The notes under the pieces were generated by a model that saw only the letters and a program-made list of their open reading frames with translations, did no database searches and was not told the DNA's origin. Position numbers and translations under genes: made by a program. From assembly GCA_025936825.1 (NCBI GenBank), contig JAICSO010000007.1:62001-126000 (forward strand): a DNA stretch of 64,000 nucleotides. Direction: 5' to 3'. The stretch comes from Terriglobales bacterium. GTDB taxonomy: Bacteria > Acidobacteriota > Terriglobia > Terriglobales > Acidobacteriaceae. Below, piece by piece: positions 18,225 through 29,020 of the stretch; the stretch's first letter is position 1, and every line of letters begins with the position of its first letter.

Positions 18225-19898
18225 ATGCGCAGACTGATTTCCCTCCTCGCTTTGATTTCGCTCTTCGTTTTCCTCGCCGCCGCTCAGCAGAACAATCAAT
18301 CCAGTTCGCAGCCGGACCAGGCGAAGAAACAGCCCGAGCAGACTCAAAAGAAGTCGAAGAAAGAAGAGTCGCAGAAGAACGAGCCGAAGAAGCCAGAGGA
18401 AGCCACCGCCAAGAAGACCGAGCCAGCACCCTCTCAACCCGAGCCCAAGCCCGGCGACGACAAGAAAGAAGAGCACTTCGATATCACCGAAGTGCCGCCG
18501 GTCATCACTCATCATCAGGCGACCGTCAATGGCACCACGCTCAAGTACACCGCGACCGCTGGCCGCCTGCCCATTAAGCGCGGCGATGGCAAGATCGAAG
18601 CGGAAATGTTCTTTGTCGCCTACACGCTCGACGGGGCCGACTCTGCAAAACGCCCGCTCACCTTCGCTTTCAACGGAGGTCCCGGCTCTGCTTCCATTTG
18701 GCTGCACATGGGCGCTCTCGGCCCTCGGCGTGTTGTGCTGAAAGCGGACGGCTCTCTGCCCGCCGCTCCTTACCGCATCGAAGACAATGCCAACACTCTT
18801 CTCGATAAAAGCGATCTTGTATTCGTCGACGCCATCGGCACCGGCTATAGCCGCGCCGAAACCACCGAGCTGTCCAAGAAATTCTGGAGCGTGAAAGGCG
18901 ACGTCCAGGCCTTCAGCGAATTCATTCGCATGTACATCAGCCGCTACGAGCGCTGGAACTCACCATTGTTCCTGTTTGGCGAGAGCTACGGTACAACTCG
19001 CTCGGCAGGAATTGCCGGTGAACTTGCCGAGGAAGGAATTTCGTTCAACGGCATCACGCTGCTCTCGATAGCCATCGATTTCCAGACTCTCGAAGACAGC
19101 AAGACCAACGATGAACCTTACATTCTCCTGATCCCGTCGTTCACAATGATCGCCGGCTATCACCACAAGCTTCCCGCCGACTTGCAGCAGGATCCTGCCA
19201 AAGCCCGGCAGGAAGCCGAGCAATGGGCCTCCGGCGAATACGCGCAGGCTCTCGCCAAAGGTGACGCCCTTACTCCTCAGGAGCGCCAGCAGGTGATCGA
19301 TCACATGGCGCGCTACACCGGCCTGAGCAAAGATGTGCTCGACCAGGCGAACATGCGCATCGATGTTCCCAAGTTCACGCATTACCTGCTGCTGGACCAG
19401 AAAGTCCGCGTCGGGCGCCTTGACGGTCGCTTCACCGGTCCTGATCCCGACGGCCTGCTCGACACTCCTTTTTATGATCCGACCGAGGCCGATGTACTCC
19501 CGCCGTACACATCCGTGTTCAACAACTATGTGCGCAACGAGCTCGGATATAAGGTCGACATGCCCTACTACGTCTTCCCGCGCGAAGGCGGCGGCTTCAA
19601 ATGGGAGTGGGGATCGGCAGGGGAGGGCTTTCCCAGCACCGCAACCGACCTGCGCCACGCCATCGTGCGCAATCCCTTCCTGAAGATTCTTGTCATGGAG
19701 GGCTACTACGATCTGGCCACTCCCTACTACGCGGCCAACTACACCATGGAGCATCTGGACCTGCCGGAAAAGTTCCGCCCCCAGATTTCCTACGCGACCT
19801 TTGAAGCCGGCCACATGGTCTATCTGCCCGCCGATCAGTTGAAAAAGATGAGGAGTGACGAAGGCGCTTTCGTCGACAAGGCAACAAACGTTCAGTGA
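18225..19898 (+). CDS. S10 family serine carboxypeptidase-like protein, secreted
   Basis: A 557-residue exported peptidase. A signal peptide (first 20 residues, ending FLAAAQQ) is followed by about 60 residues of low-complexity Lys/Glu/Gln/Pro spacer. The alpha/beta-hydrolase domain of carboxypeptidase Y type then shows the oxyanion stretch FNGGPGSASIWLHMGALGP, the nucleophile S254 in LFGESYGTTR, an Asp in YYDLATPYY and the final His in FEAGHMVYLP. All three triad members are therefore present. Family members cleave C-terminal residues at acid pH. The next gene starts 64 bp on and may be co-transcribed. Confidence 0.88.
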   Translation: MRRLISLLALISLFVFLAAAQQNNQSSSQPDQAKKQPEQTQKKSKKEESQKNEPKKPEEATAKKTEPAPSQPEPKPGDDKKEEHFDITEVPPVITHHQATVNGTTLKYTATAGRLPIKRGDGKIEAEMFFVAYTLDGADSAKRPLTFAFNGGPGSASIWLHMGALGPRRVVLKADGSLPAAPYRIEDNANTLLDKSDLVFVDAIGTGYSRAETTELSKKFWSVKGDVQAFSEFIRMYISRYERWNSPLFLFGESYGTTRSAGIAGELAEEGISFNGITLLSIAIDFQTLEDSKTNDEPYILLIPSFTMIAGYHHKLPADLQQDPAKARQEAEQWASGEYAQALAKGDALTPQERQQVIDHMARYTGLSKDVLDQANMRIDVPKFTHYLLLDQKVRVGRLDGRFTGPDPDGLLDTPFYDPTEADVLPPYTSVFNNYVRNELGYKVDMPYYVFPREGGGFKWEWGSAGEGFPSTATDLRHAIVRNPFLKILVMEGYYDLATPYYAANYTMEHLDLPEKFRPQISYATFEAGHMVYLPADQLKKMRSDEGAFVDKATNVQ

Positions 19899-19961
19899 CC
19901 CCTAGAACCCTGGGGTTACTTGCATAGCAACCCCCGATGCGGTACAAACGGCCCAAGGCCT

Positions 19962-22900
19962 ATGTTCCGTCGCATCCTTCTCTTTTCCGTCCTAGCAGTC
20001 GTGTGCGCAGCCGCGCAAGTGCCTGCGCCACCCGCTCCGCCCATTGCATCCGCCGCTCCTGCCGCCGACCACTCGCAGGAAGCCTATGTCGTCGAAAAGT
20101 TGCGCACTTCGTTTCGCTTCGAGAACGACGGCACCGGGCGTCGCGAGTCCTACGCCCGCATCAAAATTCAAAATGAAGCTGGCGTTGAGCAGTGGGGCCA
20201 GTTGGTCATGGGATACAACTCCGCCAATGAGCGAGTTGAGATTCCCTTCGTGCGCATCCTCAACCCCGATGGCAGCACCGTCGCGGCCACTCCCGATGCT
20301 GTACAGGACCTGAGCATCCCGTTGGAGAAGGAAGCGCCCGTCTACACCGATTATCGCCAGAAGCACGTTACGGTACCCGGTATTCGCCCTGGCGTCGAAC
20401 TCGAATATGACTTCGTGACGATCACTCAAACGCCGCTCGCTCCCGGCCAGTTCTGGATGCAGCACGACTTCGCGCAGAGCGGCACCATTCTCGACGAACA
20501 ACTCAGTGTCGACGTCCCTAAAGATCGCAAGATCAAGCTCAAAACGAAGCCTGGGTACGATCCCAAAATCTCCGAGGAGAATGGCCGCCGCATTTACACC
20601 TGGTCGCGCTCTCACGTTGACAAGACCGACGAGGAAAAAAAGAAGGAAAAAGAAGCCAAAAAGAAGGCTCCTAAAGAGCCCGAATACGCGACGATTCAGC
20701 TGACCACCTTTGAAAGTTGGGACCAACTCGGCCGCTGGTACGCCGCTCTCGAAAAAGATCGCCGACAGCCGAATGCAGAAATTCGCGCCAAGGAAGCCGA
20801 ACTCGTCCAAGGCAAAGCCACCGACCTCGACAAGATTCAAGCGCTCTATGATTACGTCGCCACCAACTTTCGCTACATCAGCTTGTCATTCGGCGTGGGC
20901 CGCTTCCAGCCGCATGCTGCCAGCGACGTCCTGCACAATGAGTATGGCGATTGTAAGGACAAGCACACCCTATTCGCGTCTCTATTGGCTGCCGCCGGCT
21001 ACAATGCCGACTCAGTTCTGATCAACTCTGGCCGCAAAATTGACCCGGATGTCCCCTCGCCCGCCCAGTTCGACCACGTGTTCACCATGCTTCCGCTTGG
21101 AAAAGAAGAGGTCTGGATGGACACCACCACCGAAGTCGCGCCGTTCCGCCTGCTCGCTTCTGTGCTTCGCAAGAAGCAGGCGCTGATCGTTCCGCAGAAC
21201 GGCACCCCGCACCTCGAGGAAACTCCGGCCGATCCGCCCATGGTGAATCGGCAGCTTTCCGACATCCAGGCGAAAGTCAATGAACTCGGCAAGCTTGAGG
21301 CGCACATCCACTACGAATTCCGCGGAGACACAGAGCTCTATTTGCGTATGCTGTTCCGCCGCATCTCGCGGAACAAGTGGCCGGATTTCCTCAAGCAGAT
21401 GAGCGTCTATGGTGGCGTAACGGGCGACGTTTCCGACGTGAGCGCCAGCGATCCCGCCAAAACTCACGAGCCATTCCAACTCGACTACAAGATCGTGGCG
21501 GCCAATTATCTTGACTGGTCCAAAAAGAAGAGCGAACTAACTTTACCTTTTTCGGACATCACCATGGCCGATGCAAACGAGGACAGCCCTGATCCCGTGC
21601 AAGTTGGCTCGCCGGTGGAATACACCTACAAGCTCCGCATCGAATTCCCTGCCAAGTATGCCGAGACTGCGCCGCTGCCATTCACCATGAAGCGCGACTA
21701 TGGCCACTTTGAAGCAACGTACAAAGCCGATGGCAATGTATTCACCGCCGAACGAACCTTGGTCACCACGATGAACGAACTCCCGTCCGCACGCGCAAGT
21801 GATTACATCGCATTCCGCCGTGCGGTGCTCGCCGACGCCGAGCAGAAGATGCAGATCGACAGTTCGGCTGCGCCTACACCCACGCTGGCCGCCGATCTGA
21901 AGGGCGATGATCTCTACGACGCCGCGAAAGCCGCATTCCAACGCGGTAACTTTCCGACAGCCATCGAGCTTTTGCAGAAAGTTGTTGCTGCCGATCCTAA
22001 GCACAAGTCCGCGTGGATGGACCTGGGCCGTGCCTACATGGTGCAGCGCCAGACCGACAAGGCCGTCGAGGCATTCAAGAAGCAGGCCGAACTAAACCCC
22101 TACGATGAGTTCGCTTACAGTTCCATTGGCTGGGCCTACACCACCGATCGCAAGTACGACCTTGCCGCCGAGGCCTTCAACAAGGCGATTGAAATCAATC
22201 CGCTCAGCCAGTATGCGCACGCCGCGCTCGGCAGCATGTACCAGGAGTCGCACCAGTACGAGAAGGCTGTCCCTGAACTGGAGAAGGCGGTGTCGCTCAA
22301 GTCCGACGACGCATCACTCCAGATCAACCTTGGCGACGCTTACTTGAACCTCGGCCAAGACGACAAGGCTCTCGCCGCCTTCGACAAAGCCACACAGATC
22401 TCCGCCACGCCCGATGTCTGGAACAACATCGCGTATCAGCTTTCGCTCAAAAACGCCCACCTCGATATTGCCCAGCGCTATGCGGAGTCGGCCGTCACCG
22501 CCGTGGCGAATTCATCGCGCAATCTTTCGCTGGATCAGCTTTCTGACCGCGATTTGCTCATTCCCTCCGCGCTCGACGCGAATTGGGACACGCTCGGGTG
22601 GGTGTACTTCGCGCGCGGCAACATGGACAAGGCGCAGAAATACGTGAAGTCCGCCTGGGTGCTCGGCCAGCACGGCGAAGTGGGCGACCATCTGGCGCAG
22701 ATTTATCAGAAGGAAGGCCACAAGGACGATGCGGTGCGCATTTACGCGCAATCTCTCTCGGGACTCAGGCCCACGAACGAAACCCGCACCCGCTTGGCTT
22801 CGCTGGTTGGCGGTGAAACCAAGGTTCAGCCTGTCGTTGATCAGCATCGCGTCGAATTGCAGCAGTCGCGTACGTTGAAACTTGGAAAAATTGCACCTGT

Positions 22901-23156
22901 GACAGGGGCCGCGGACTTCTTTGTCCTGATTATGTCCGCTCCCGGAGGGGCAAAGATCGAAGCGGCGAAATTTATCAGCGGCGAAGACAAACTCAAGCCG
23001 CTAACCGACAACCTGCGCAGCGCCAAGGTGGATTTCGCATTCCCCGACGACGTGCCCGCGAAAATCCTCCGCCGCGGCACACTCACCTGCTCTAAAGAGA
23101 ACGGCCAGTGTGAGTTCGTGATGATGCTGCCGGAAGACGTTCACTCGGTGGATTAG
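19962..23156 (+). CDS. DUF3857-transglutaminase-TPR protein, secreted
   Basis: A 1064-residue exported multidomain protein. After a signal peptide (MFRRILLFSVLAVVCAAAQV) comes a DUF3857 beta domain (about residues 40-290). A transglutaminase-like domain follows, with the cysteine at 331 (YGDCKDKHTLF), a histidine in FDHVFTM and an Asp in VWMDTTT. A second beta region and, from about 650, a TPR array (AWMDLGRAYMVQRQTDKAVEAF and at least four more units) fill the rest. It contains a Lys/Glu-rich insert near 220-240. Such proteins are common in Bacteroidota and Acidobacteriota; their substrate is unknown. The ATG at 19962 gives the signal peptide and is preferred over 19920. Confidence 0.87.
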   Translation: MFRRILLFSVLAVVCAAAQVPAPPAPPIASAAPAADHSQEAYVVEKLRTSFRFENDGTGRRESYARIKIQNEAGVEQWGQLVMGYNSANERVEIPFVRILNPDGSTVAATPDAVQDLSIPLEKEAPVYTDYRQKHVTVPGIRPGVELEYDFVTITQTPLAPGQFWMQHDFAQSGTILDEQLSVDVPKDRKIKLKTKPGYDPKISEENGRRIYTWSRSHVDKTDEEKKKEKEAKKKAPKEPEYATIQLTTFESWDQLGRWYAALEKDRRQPNAEIRAKEAELVQGKATDLDKIQALYDYVATNFRYISLSFGVGRFQPHAASDVLHNEYGDCKDKHTLFASLLAAAGYNADSVLINSGRKIDPDVPSPAQFDHVFTMLPLGKEEVWMDTTTEVAPFRLLASVLRKKQALIVPQNGTPHLEETPADPPMVNRQLSDIQAKVNELGKLEAHIHYEFRGDTELYLRMLFRRISRNKWPDFLKQMSVYGGVTGDVSDVSASDPAKTHEPFQLDYKIVAANYLDWSKKKSELTLPFSDITMADANEDSPDPVQVGSPVEYTYKLRIEFPAKYAETAPLPFTMKRDYGHFEATYKADGNVFTAERTLVTTMNELPSARASDYIAFRRAVLADAEQKMQIDSSAAPTPTLAADLKGDDLYDAAKAAFQRGNFPTAIELLQKVVAADPKHKSAWMDLGRAYMVQRQTDKAVEAFKKQAELNPYDEFAYSSIGWAYTTDRKYDLAAEAFNKAIEINPLSQYAHAALGSMYQESHQYEKAVPELEKAVSLKSDDASLQINLGDAYLNLGQDDKALAAFDKATQISATPDVWNNIAYQLSLKNAHLDIAQRYAESAVTAVANSSRNLSLDQLSDRDLLIPSALDANWDTLGWVYFARGNMDKAQKYVKSAWVLGQHGEVGDHLAQIYQKEGHKDDAVRIYAQSLSGLRPTNETRTRLASLVGGETKVQPVVDQHRVELQQSRTLKLGKIAPVTGAADFFVLIMSAPGGAKIEAAKFISGEDKLKPLTDNLRSAKVDFAFPDDVPAKILRRGTLTCSKENGQCEFVMMLPEDVHSVD

Positions 23157-23159
23157 TCT

Positions 23160-23240
23160 TTCGAATTCGCCACAGCGTCACAGAGACACAGCGAAACTCC
23201 AAGCGTTCTCTCTGTGCCTCCGTGTCTCTGTGGTGAATTG
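23160..23240. repeat. Inverted repeat of the 'cacagagacac' family
   Basis: attcgccacagcgtcacagagacacag faces ctctgtgcctccgtgtctctgtggtgaatt across a short centre. It sits between convergent genes (DUF3857 protein and amidase) and could terminate both. It belongs with the repeats at 15675 and 38095. Confidence 0.65.
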
Positions 23241-23242
23241 TT

Positions 23243-24565
23243 TTAGGCACAAGCCCGCTCAAACGCCCGCGCGACCTGCAACACTCTCGCGTCGCGCCCT
23301 ATCGGTCCGATGATCTGCAGTCCTATCGGTAGGCCCTCGGAAGTCCTTCCACACGGCACCGAAATCGCAGGTGTCCCCCAAACATTCGCCGGACGCGTAT
23401 TCCGCAGCAGCACCAGTTCTGTTGGGCGCAACTGATCTATGTTGGTAGTCAAGTTTGACAGCCGTGGCGCCGGGATCGGTGTCGTCGGCGTGACCAGCAC
23501 ATCAACACTGTCAAAAATCGCGGCAATCTCTCGCCGAATATTTCCTAACTCCCGGAGCGCCGCCCGATACTGTTCGTTGGAGATGTTCTCTCCCGTCCGC
23601 ACCCGCCTCAGAGTCTCGGGATCGTACAGGTCCGCCGATGACGCGATACGTTGGCGATGTTCGGCGTACGCCTCCGCCGCTTGCAAGGTGCGGTCTGTAT
23701 CCACCCGAACATCGACATCGGCGACGACACACCCCATCAACTCCAGTTCATCGATCGCCGCTTCCACAGCGGTCGCAACCTCTGAATCCAAGTCTTCGAA
23801 AAAAAACTGCCTCGGTATGCCTACTCGCCACTTCCCATGTTCCACATCCAGCGACTCTGAATGCCGCCACTCTGTTCCAGTCAATGCATCGAGCAGGATT
23901 GCCGCATCCTGAACGCTGCGCGTGATCGGCCCCGCGTGGTCCAGAGAAGGAGACAGTGGAATGATTCCTTCCGTACTGATGAGTCCGTAGGTAGGTTTGA
24001 GCCCTACGAGTCCGCACAGCGCCGCCGGTTCCCGCACCGAACCAGCCGTGTCGGTGCCAATCGCGGCGTAGCACATGCCGCTCCCAACCGCTGCTGCCGA
24101 ACCTCCAGACGAGCCGCCCGCGATGTACTCGGAATCTATCGGGTTGCGAGGTATTCCAAAGGCGCTGATCACCGAGCTGCCGCCGTATGCGAACTCATGC
24201 AGGTTTTGCTTTCCGACCAGCACTGCTCCAGCTTCTCGCAACCTCGCTACGATTTCCGCATCGCGCACCGGCACCCGGTCTGCAAACACTCGGCTTGCCG
24301 CCGTGGTTCGCACGCCGGCGGTGTCAATCAAATCTTTCAGCCCGACTGGAATGCCATGCAGCGGTCCGCGCCACTTTCCTGCCGCGATTTCATCTTGAGC
24401 GAGAGCTGCCTCTCGCAAGGCGGACTCCGCAGTCACCGTGATGAACGCATTCAACTCAGAATTCAATGCATTGATTTTCTGCAGACACTCACGCGTGAGC
24501 TCGACAGGTGAAATCTGTCTGCTGTGGACCAACTCCGACACTTCGCTGATCGTGCGTTGCGTCAT
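23243..24565 (-). CDS. Amidase signature family protein
   Basis: A 440-residue amidase related to GatA. The Ser-cisSer-Lys triad is visible: K77 in GIPVGLKDLID, the serine pair in AGGSSGGSAAAV (152-153), and the nucleophile S176 in GTDTAGSVREPA. Length is a little under GatA. No gatB or gatC is adjacent, so it may act as a free amidase, or be the GatA of a scattered GatCAB; this cannot be told here. The frame is open to 25252 upstream, but that part runs antisense through actA; the ATG at 24563-24565 starts the family N-terminus (ISEVSELVHSRQISPVEL). Confidence 0.85.
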   Translation of the reverse strand: MTQRTISEVSELVHSRQISPVELTRECLQKINALNSELNAFITVTAESALREAALAQDEIAAGKWRGPLHGIPVGLKDLIDTAGVRTTAASRVFADRVPVRDAEIVARLREAGAVLVGKQNLHEFAYGGSSVISAFGIPRNPIDSEYIAGGSSGGSAAAVGSGMCYAAIGTDTAGSVREPAALCGLVGLKPTYGLISTEGIIPLSPSLDHAGPITRSVQDAAILLDALTGTEWRHSESLDVEHGKWRVGIPRQFFFEDLDSEVATAVEAAIDELELMGCVVADVDVRVDTDRTLQAAEAYAEHRQRIASSADLYDPETLRRVRTGENISNEQYRAALRELGNIRREIAAIFDSVDVLVTPTTPIPAPRLSNLTTNIDQLRPTELVLLRNTRPANVWGTPAISVPCGRTSEGLPIGLQIIGPIGRDARVLQVARAFERACA

Positions 24566-24675
24566 CGGCTTGACGCCTCGTTCCCAAATTGGACTGCGCG
24601 CTGCAAGTACCCTGCAACTTTCCTGGTGCACCGCAGAAATTTTTCCGCGAAAGGCATTTTCAAATCCGCTCGACC

Positions 24676-24684
24676 TGTTATAAT
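24676..24684 (+). promoter_or_regulatory. Possible extended -10 promoter for the actA-led respiratory cluster
   Basis: TGTTATAAT is a perfect TGn extended -10 element, about 100 bases before actA, in the divergent gap between the amidase and actA. A weak TTTTCA lies 16 bases upstream. An extended -10 can work with a poor -35, so this is a reasonable but unproven start point for the cluster. Confidence 0.4.
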
Positions 24685-24787
24685 TTCGAGTTTCATAAGC
24701 AGCTACACCTTTCGTGGATATCGTAGATATTCGTCTCGGTTGAACAACAACTGTTTTCCTGCAGTTTAAACAACGAAATTCTGATCG

Positions 24788-25507
24788 ATGCAGATTTTCC
24801 ACCGTAGCGCAAATGTAATTTCGCGGGCCTCGATTTATGCGGGCATCTTTACAGCCGCGTTTGTCCTCTGGGCGTGCATCCAGTTGCAGCGTTCGCCCTA
24901 TGTGACCTACGCCGGCGTGGTTCGGCCCCAGCCGGTGCCCTTCAGCCATCAGCACCACGTGGCCGCGATCGGAATTGATTGCCGTTATTGCCATACTTCG
25001 GTGGAGACCTCGGGTTTTGCCGGCATTCCGCCCACCAAGACCTGCATGAACTGCCACTCGCAGATCTGGACCAATGCAGCCATTCTTGAGCCGGTTCGCG
25101 AGAGCTTCCGCAGCGGCAAGTCGCTGGTCTGGAACCGCGTCAACGATCTGCCCGACTTCGTTTACTTCGATCACAGCATTCATATCAACAAAGGCGTTGG
25201 CTGTAACGAATGCCACGGCGCCGTAGATCGCATGCCTTTGATGTTTAATCACGCGTCGCTACAGATGGAGTGGTGCATCCAGTGCCATCGCGATCCGGCA
25301 AAGGTGCTGCGCCCGCGCGACCAGGTGTTCAATATGCGCTACCAGCCGCCGAGCGAAGATCAGCCGGTGCTGGTGAACGAAAAAGGTTTGAGCGATCCGA
25401 ACGGCAAGGCCTTTACGGATCAGTTGGCTTTAGGCAAGTACCTGGTGAGTACGTATCACGTGCGCTCGGTGATGGATATTACGAGCTGCAACACGTGTCA
25501 TCGGTAG
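24788..25507 (+). CDS. actA: Alternative complex III subunit ActA, pentaheme cytochrome c
   Basis: A 239-residue membrane-anchored multiheme cytochrome. One N-terminal helix (about 15-33, AGIFTAAFVLWACIQL) is followed by five CXXCH sites at C65, C86, C139, C163 and C234, the count known for ActA. Extra histidines (HQHH, FDHSIHI, FNH) can serve as distal ligands. In alternative complex III, ActA passes electrons from quinol oxidation toward the periplasmic acceptor. It leads the act-cox cluster, but 381 bp of repeat DNA separates it from actB. Confidence 0.92.
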   Translation: MQIFHRSANVISRASIYAGIFTAAFVLWACIQLQRSPYVTYAGVVRPQPVPFSHQHHVAAIGIDCRYCHTSVETSGFAGIPPTKTCMNCHSQIWTNAAILEPVRESFRSGKSLVWNRVNDLPDFVYFDHSIHINKGVGCNECHGAVDRMPLMFNHASLQMEWCIQCHRDPAKVLRPRDQVFNMRYQPPSEDQPVLVNEKGLSDPNGKAFTDQLALGKYLVSTYHVRSVMDITSCNTCHR

Positions 25508-25888
25508 GCTTTAAGCGTCAGCCTCCAGGCGCTAGCCAAGACTTGGAGCTGGAGGGATTTTCGGTTAGTTCTTTTGTTTGATTTTGTTCTTTGCGAACTT
25601 TGCGGTTAATTGCAAAGCCTTAAACCGCAAAGACCGCACAGGACGCAAAGAAGAACAGCCGCAAAGCGGCGCCAGAATAGAGCCCACGGCGTAAGCCGTG
25701 GGTAGCAGGGTTGGACGAGTTCAGCCCCGAAGGGGCGAAAGAGGAAAGCTGGCACGGAAATGCTGGGACAATAACGAAGCTGGGTCCGAGCCCGCAAGGG
25801 CGGCATTTAATTAGCCCAGCGCGTAAGCGCTGGGTAGGTCGGAAGAACGACCGAGTCCCGAAGGGACGGCACAACGAAGAATTTGCTG
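25508..25888. repeat. Repeat-filled gap between actA and actB
   Basis: No gene is seen. The gap starts with a tttgcg/cgcaaa inverted repeat (about 25585-25655). It continues with the phrase agccgcaaagcggcgccagaatag that recurs near 41532, then a row of small hairpins: gcccacggcgtaagccgtgggta, gccccgaaggggc, gcccgcaagggc, gcccagcgcgtaagcgctgggta and gtcccgaagggac. These may stabilise or attenuate the actA transcript; whether actB has its own promoter here is open. Confidence 0.7.
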
Positions 25889-28800
25889 ATGAATAACGAC
25901 GAACAAAACGGCAAGGCGCACCGCGAGGAAGTCTGTCCCGGCAAGAAGGACAAGCTCGACCTCGTTCGGCTGCAAGCCGAAATTGAAAAGAAGAACTCGC
26001 CCGAGATGTGGCGCAGCCTGGAAGAGCTAGCCGGCAAACCGGAAGTTCGCGAAATGATGCACCGCGAATTTCCCAAGGGCGCCTCGGAATGGATGGATTC
26101 GGTTTCGCGCCGAGGCTTCCTGAAGCTGATGAGTTCCTCGCTTGCGCTCGCCGGCATGACCGCTTGCACGCGCCAGCCGCTGGAGCCGATTGTTCCCTAT
26201 GTTCGCCAGCCAGAAGGCCTCGTCCCCGGCAAGCCGATGTCGTACGCGACCGCCTTCACGCTGGGCGGATACGCGACGCCGTTGCTCGTGACCAGCCGCG
26301 AATTCCGGCCCATCAAGATCGAAGGCAATCCCGATCATCAGGCGAGCCTCGGCGGCACGGATGTTTTTGCGCAGGCCTCGATCCTCGATCTGTATGACCC
26401 GGATCGCTCGCAGAACGTGCTCTACCTCGGCGAGATCAGCACCTGGGGCACATTCACCGGTCAGATTCGCGGGCCCTTGGCTTCGCAAAAGACTTTGCAA
26501 GGCGCGGGAATTCGCATTCTGTCGCAGGCGTTTTCGTCGCCGACGCTGCTGGATCAAATGCAGCAGTTCCAGAAGAATTTCCCGCAGGCCAAGTGGCATG
26601 TGTATGAGCCGGTCAATCGCGACAATGTGTATGCGGGCGCGCAGATGGCCTTCGGTCAGCCCGTCGAGACAACTTACAAGCTCGATGCTGCGGACGTGAT
26701 TGTGTCTCTCGACGCCGACTTCCTTTACGGCGGCTTCCCCGGCATGACGCGTTACGCGCGCGATTTCGCCAAGCGCCGCGACCCCGACTCCGAGAAGATG
26801 AGCCGCTTCTACGCCATCGAGAGCACGCCGACGGCAACGGGTGCGAAGGCGGACCATCGGTTGGCTGTGAAGGCAAGCGACATTGAGCGGCTTGCTAGGA
26901 GCTTGGTCGGTGAAGGGCATCCACTGAATGAGGCGAATGCTGAGTTTGCCTTCATGGTAGCCCTCGATAAGGAACTTCAGGGTCATAACGGTGCCAGTGT
27001 GGTGATCCCCGGCGATCATCAGCCACCCGTCGTTCACGCATTGTGCCATGCGATCAACGCAAAACTTGGCAACGTCGGTAAAACGGTTTTCTATGCCGAC
27101 CCAGTCCTCGCCACGACTCAGAACAACAACGACTCCATCAAAGAGCTCGTTGCCGACATGCGCGGCGGTAAGGTTGACCTGCTGATCATCCTCGGCGGCA
27201 ATCCGGTGTTCGACGCGCCTGCCGACCTCGGCTTCGCCGACGCGCTGAAGAACAGCAATATCCCCGTCCGCGTTCATCTCGGCCTGCACAATAACGAGAC
27301 TGCCGAGCTTTGCCACTGGCATATCAGCGAGACGCATTATCTCGAGCAGTGGGGCGACGCGCGGGCGTACGACGGCACCGTGAGCATCGTTCAGCCGCTG
27401 ATTGCGCCGCTCTACAACAGCAAGAGCATTTACGAGTTTGTTTCATTGCTGAATGGTCAGGCCGAAACGCCTGGGTACGAACTGGTTCAGAATTATTGGA
27501 AGTCGAAGCACTCCGGCGGCGACTTTGACACCTTCTGGCGCAAGTCGGTCCACGACGGGTTCGTTGCCGGCACGGCCTATCAGCCGAAACAAGTTTCGGT
27601 AAAGAGCGCCAGCTTCCCGGCTTCGAACTCGCCGGCTCCAAACGGCGCAGTCGAAATTAACTTCCGCCGCGATCCTTCCATCTACGACGGCCGCTTCGCC
27701 AACAACACCTGGCTTCAGGAACTGCCAAAGCCAATGACGAAGCTCACCTGGGACAACGCCCTGCTGCTTGGTCCCGCAATGGCGAAACGTCTAAACGTCG
27801 AAAAGATGGACATGGTGAAGCTCGAGCTCAACGGCAAGTCGCTCGAGCTGCCGGTCTGGGTTCAGGCCGGGCATCCCGACAACTCGGTCACAGTTTTCTA
27901 CGGCTATGGTCGTCGCCGCTCCGGCCGCGCAGGCAATGGCGCAGGCTTCGATCTCTACCAAGTTCGGTACAGTGCCACGCCCGACATCGCATTTGGAAGC
28001 GTGACCAAGACTTCCGGTCACTATCTGCTGGCGAGCACGCAGGGCTACCAAACGATGGATACTGGCGATCAGCATCGCCCCATCGTTCGCACCGGCAATT
28101 TCGACGATTTCAAGAACGAGAATTTCTCCGAAGAAGCACCGAAGCCTGAAGAAACGCTCTATCCACCCTACGATTACACCTCTCCCGAGCCGAACGGCGC
28201 GCCGCACTTCCGATGGGGAATGACCATCGATCACAACGCCTGCGTGGGTTGCAACAATTGCATCATTGCGTGTCAGGCGGAGAACAATATCCCGGTCGTC
28301 GGCAAGGAGCAGGTCAACAAGGGCCGCCACATGCACTGGCTGCGTGTGGACGTCTACTACCAGGGCGATCGCGACAATCCCAAGGCTTACTTCCAGCCCG
28401 TTCCCTGCATGCAGTGTGAAGACGCGCCTTGCGAAGTGGTTTGTCCAGTCGGCGCGACCACGCACTCCACCGAAGGCCTGAACGACATGATTTACAACCG
28501 CTGCGTAGGGACGCGGTACTGCTCCAACAACTGTCCCTATAAAGTGCGGCGCTTCAACTTCATGCTTTTCCAGGATTGGGACACGCCGCAGCTGAAGATG
28601 CAGCGCAATCCGGATGTATCGGTCCGCAGTCGCGGCGTGATGGAGAAGTGCACGTACTGCGTGCAGCGCATTACGCACGCGCGTATCGCATTCGAAGAGG
28701 CGACGACCGACGAGGCAAAGCAGAAGCCGATTGCGGAATTGCAGACCGCATGCCAGCAGTCGTGCCCGTCGAACGCGATTATCTTCGGCGACATGAACGA

Positions 28801-28933
28801 TCCGAATAGCAAAGTCGCGAAGTTGAAGGCGAACCATCGCAATTATGCAGTGCTGGACGATTTGAATACGCGTCCGAGAACAACGTACCTGGCCGCGATT
28901 CGCAACCCGAATCCGGAGTTGGAAGGAACATAG
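25889..28933 (+). CDS. actB: Alternative complex III subunit ActB (molybdopterin-like plus iron-sulfur)
   Basis: A 1014-residue fusion typical of ActB. Near residues 70-95 is a twin-arginine-type signal ([17 protein letters not shown]), placed unusually far from the N-terminus as in this family. Residues about 100-720 form a molybdopterin-oxidoreductase-like part that is thought to carry no cofactor in known ActB. From residue 785 there is a ferredoxin-like part with four cysteine groups ([39 protein letters not shown] and later CQQSC). It passes electrons within complex III. An upstream TTG at 25883 is also in frame; the ATG at 25889 is taken. Confidence 0.93.
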   Translation: MNNDEQNGKAHREEVCPGKKDKLDLVRLQAEIEKKNSPEMWRSLEELAGKPEVREMMHREFPKGASEWMDSVSRRGFLKLMSSSLALAGMTACTRQPLEPIVPYVRQPEGLVPGKPMSYATAFTLGGYATPLLVTSREFRPIKIEGNPDHQASLGGTDVFAQASILDLYDPDRSQNVLYLGEISTWGTFTGQIRGPLASQKTLQGAGIRILSQAFSSPTLLDQMQQFQKNFPQAKWHVYEPVNRDNVYAGAQMAFGQPVETTYKLDAADVIVSLDADFLYGGFPGMTRYARDFAKRRDPDSEKMSRFYAIESTPTATGAKADHRLAVKASDIERLARSLVGEGHPLNEANAEFAFMVALDKELQGHNGASVVIPGDHQPPVVHALCHAINAKLGNVGKTVFYADPVLATTQNNNDSIKELVADMRGGKVDLLIILGGNPVFDAPADLGFADALKNSNIPVRVHLGLHNNETAELCHWHISETHYLEQWGDARAYDGTVSIVQPLIAPLYNSKSIYEFVSLLNGQAETPGYELVQNYWKSKHSGGDFDTFWRKSVHDGFVAGTAYQPKQVSVKSASFPASNSPAPNGAVEINFRRDPSIYDGRFANNTWLQELPKPMTKLTWDNALLLGPAMAKRLNVEKMDMVKLELNGKSLELPVWVQAGHPDNSVTVFYGYGRRRSGRAGNGAGFDLYQVRYSATPDIAFGSVTKTSGHYLLASTQGYQTMDTGDQHRPIVRTGNFDDFKNENFSEEAPKPEETLYPPYDYTSPEPNGAPHFRWGMTIDHNACVGCNNCIIACQAENNIPVVGKEQVNKGRHMHWLRVDVYYQGDRDNPKAYFQPVPCMQCEDAPCEVVCPVGATTHSTEGLNDMIYNRCVGTRYCSNNCPYKVRRFNFMLFQDWDTPQLKMQRNPDVSVRSRGVMEKCTYCVQRITHARIAFEEATTDEAKQKPIAELQTACQQSCPSNAIIFGDMNDPNSKVAKLKANHRNYAVLDDLNTRPRTTYLAAIRNPNPELEGT

Positions 28934-28935
28934 CG

Positions 28936-29015
28936 GTGAGCATCGAGCGGTGAGCTGTGAGTTGGCTCATTGCTCGCCACTCATCGCTCACAGCTAGGAG
29001 CTGGTAGCTAGAAGC
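28936..29015. repeat. Short inverted repeat between actB and actC
   Basis: gtgagcatcgagcggtgagctgtgag faces ctcgccactcatcgctcacagct. An 87-bp gap with no gene; the symmetry suggests a hairpin in the act transcript. Confidence 0.5.
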
Positions 29016-29020
29016 TATTC

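Noticed and set aside
24566-25252. N-terminal extension of the amidase
   Set aside because: It runs antisense through actA and the promoter gap; the family N-terminus starts at 24565.
26027-27337. A 436-codon minus-strand frame inside actB
   Set aside because: Antisense to strongly conserved ActB sequence; composition and lack of any family mark it as a shadow of a GC-rich gene.
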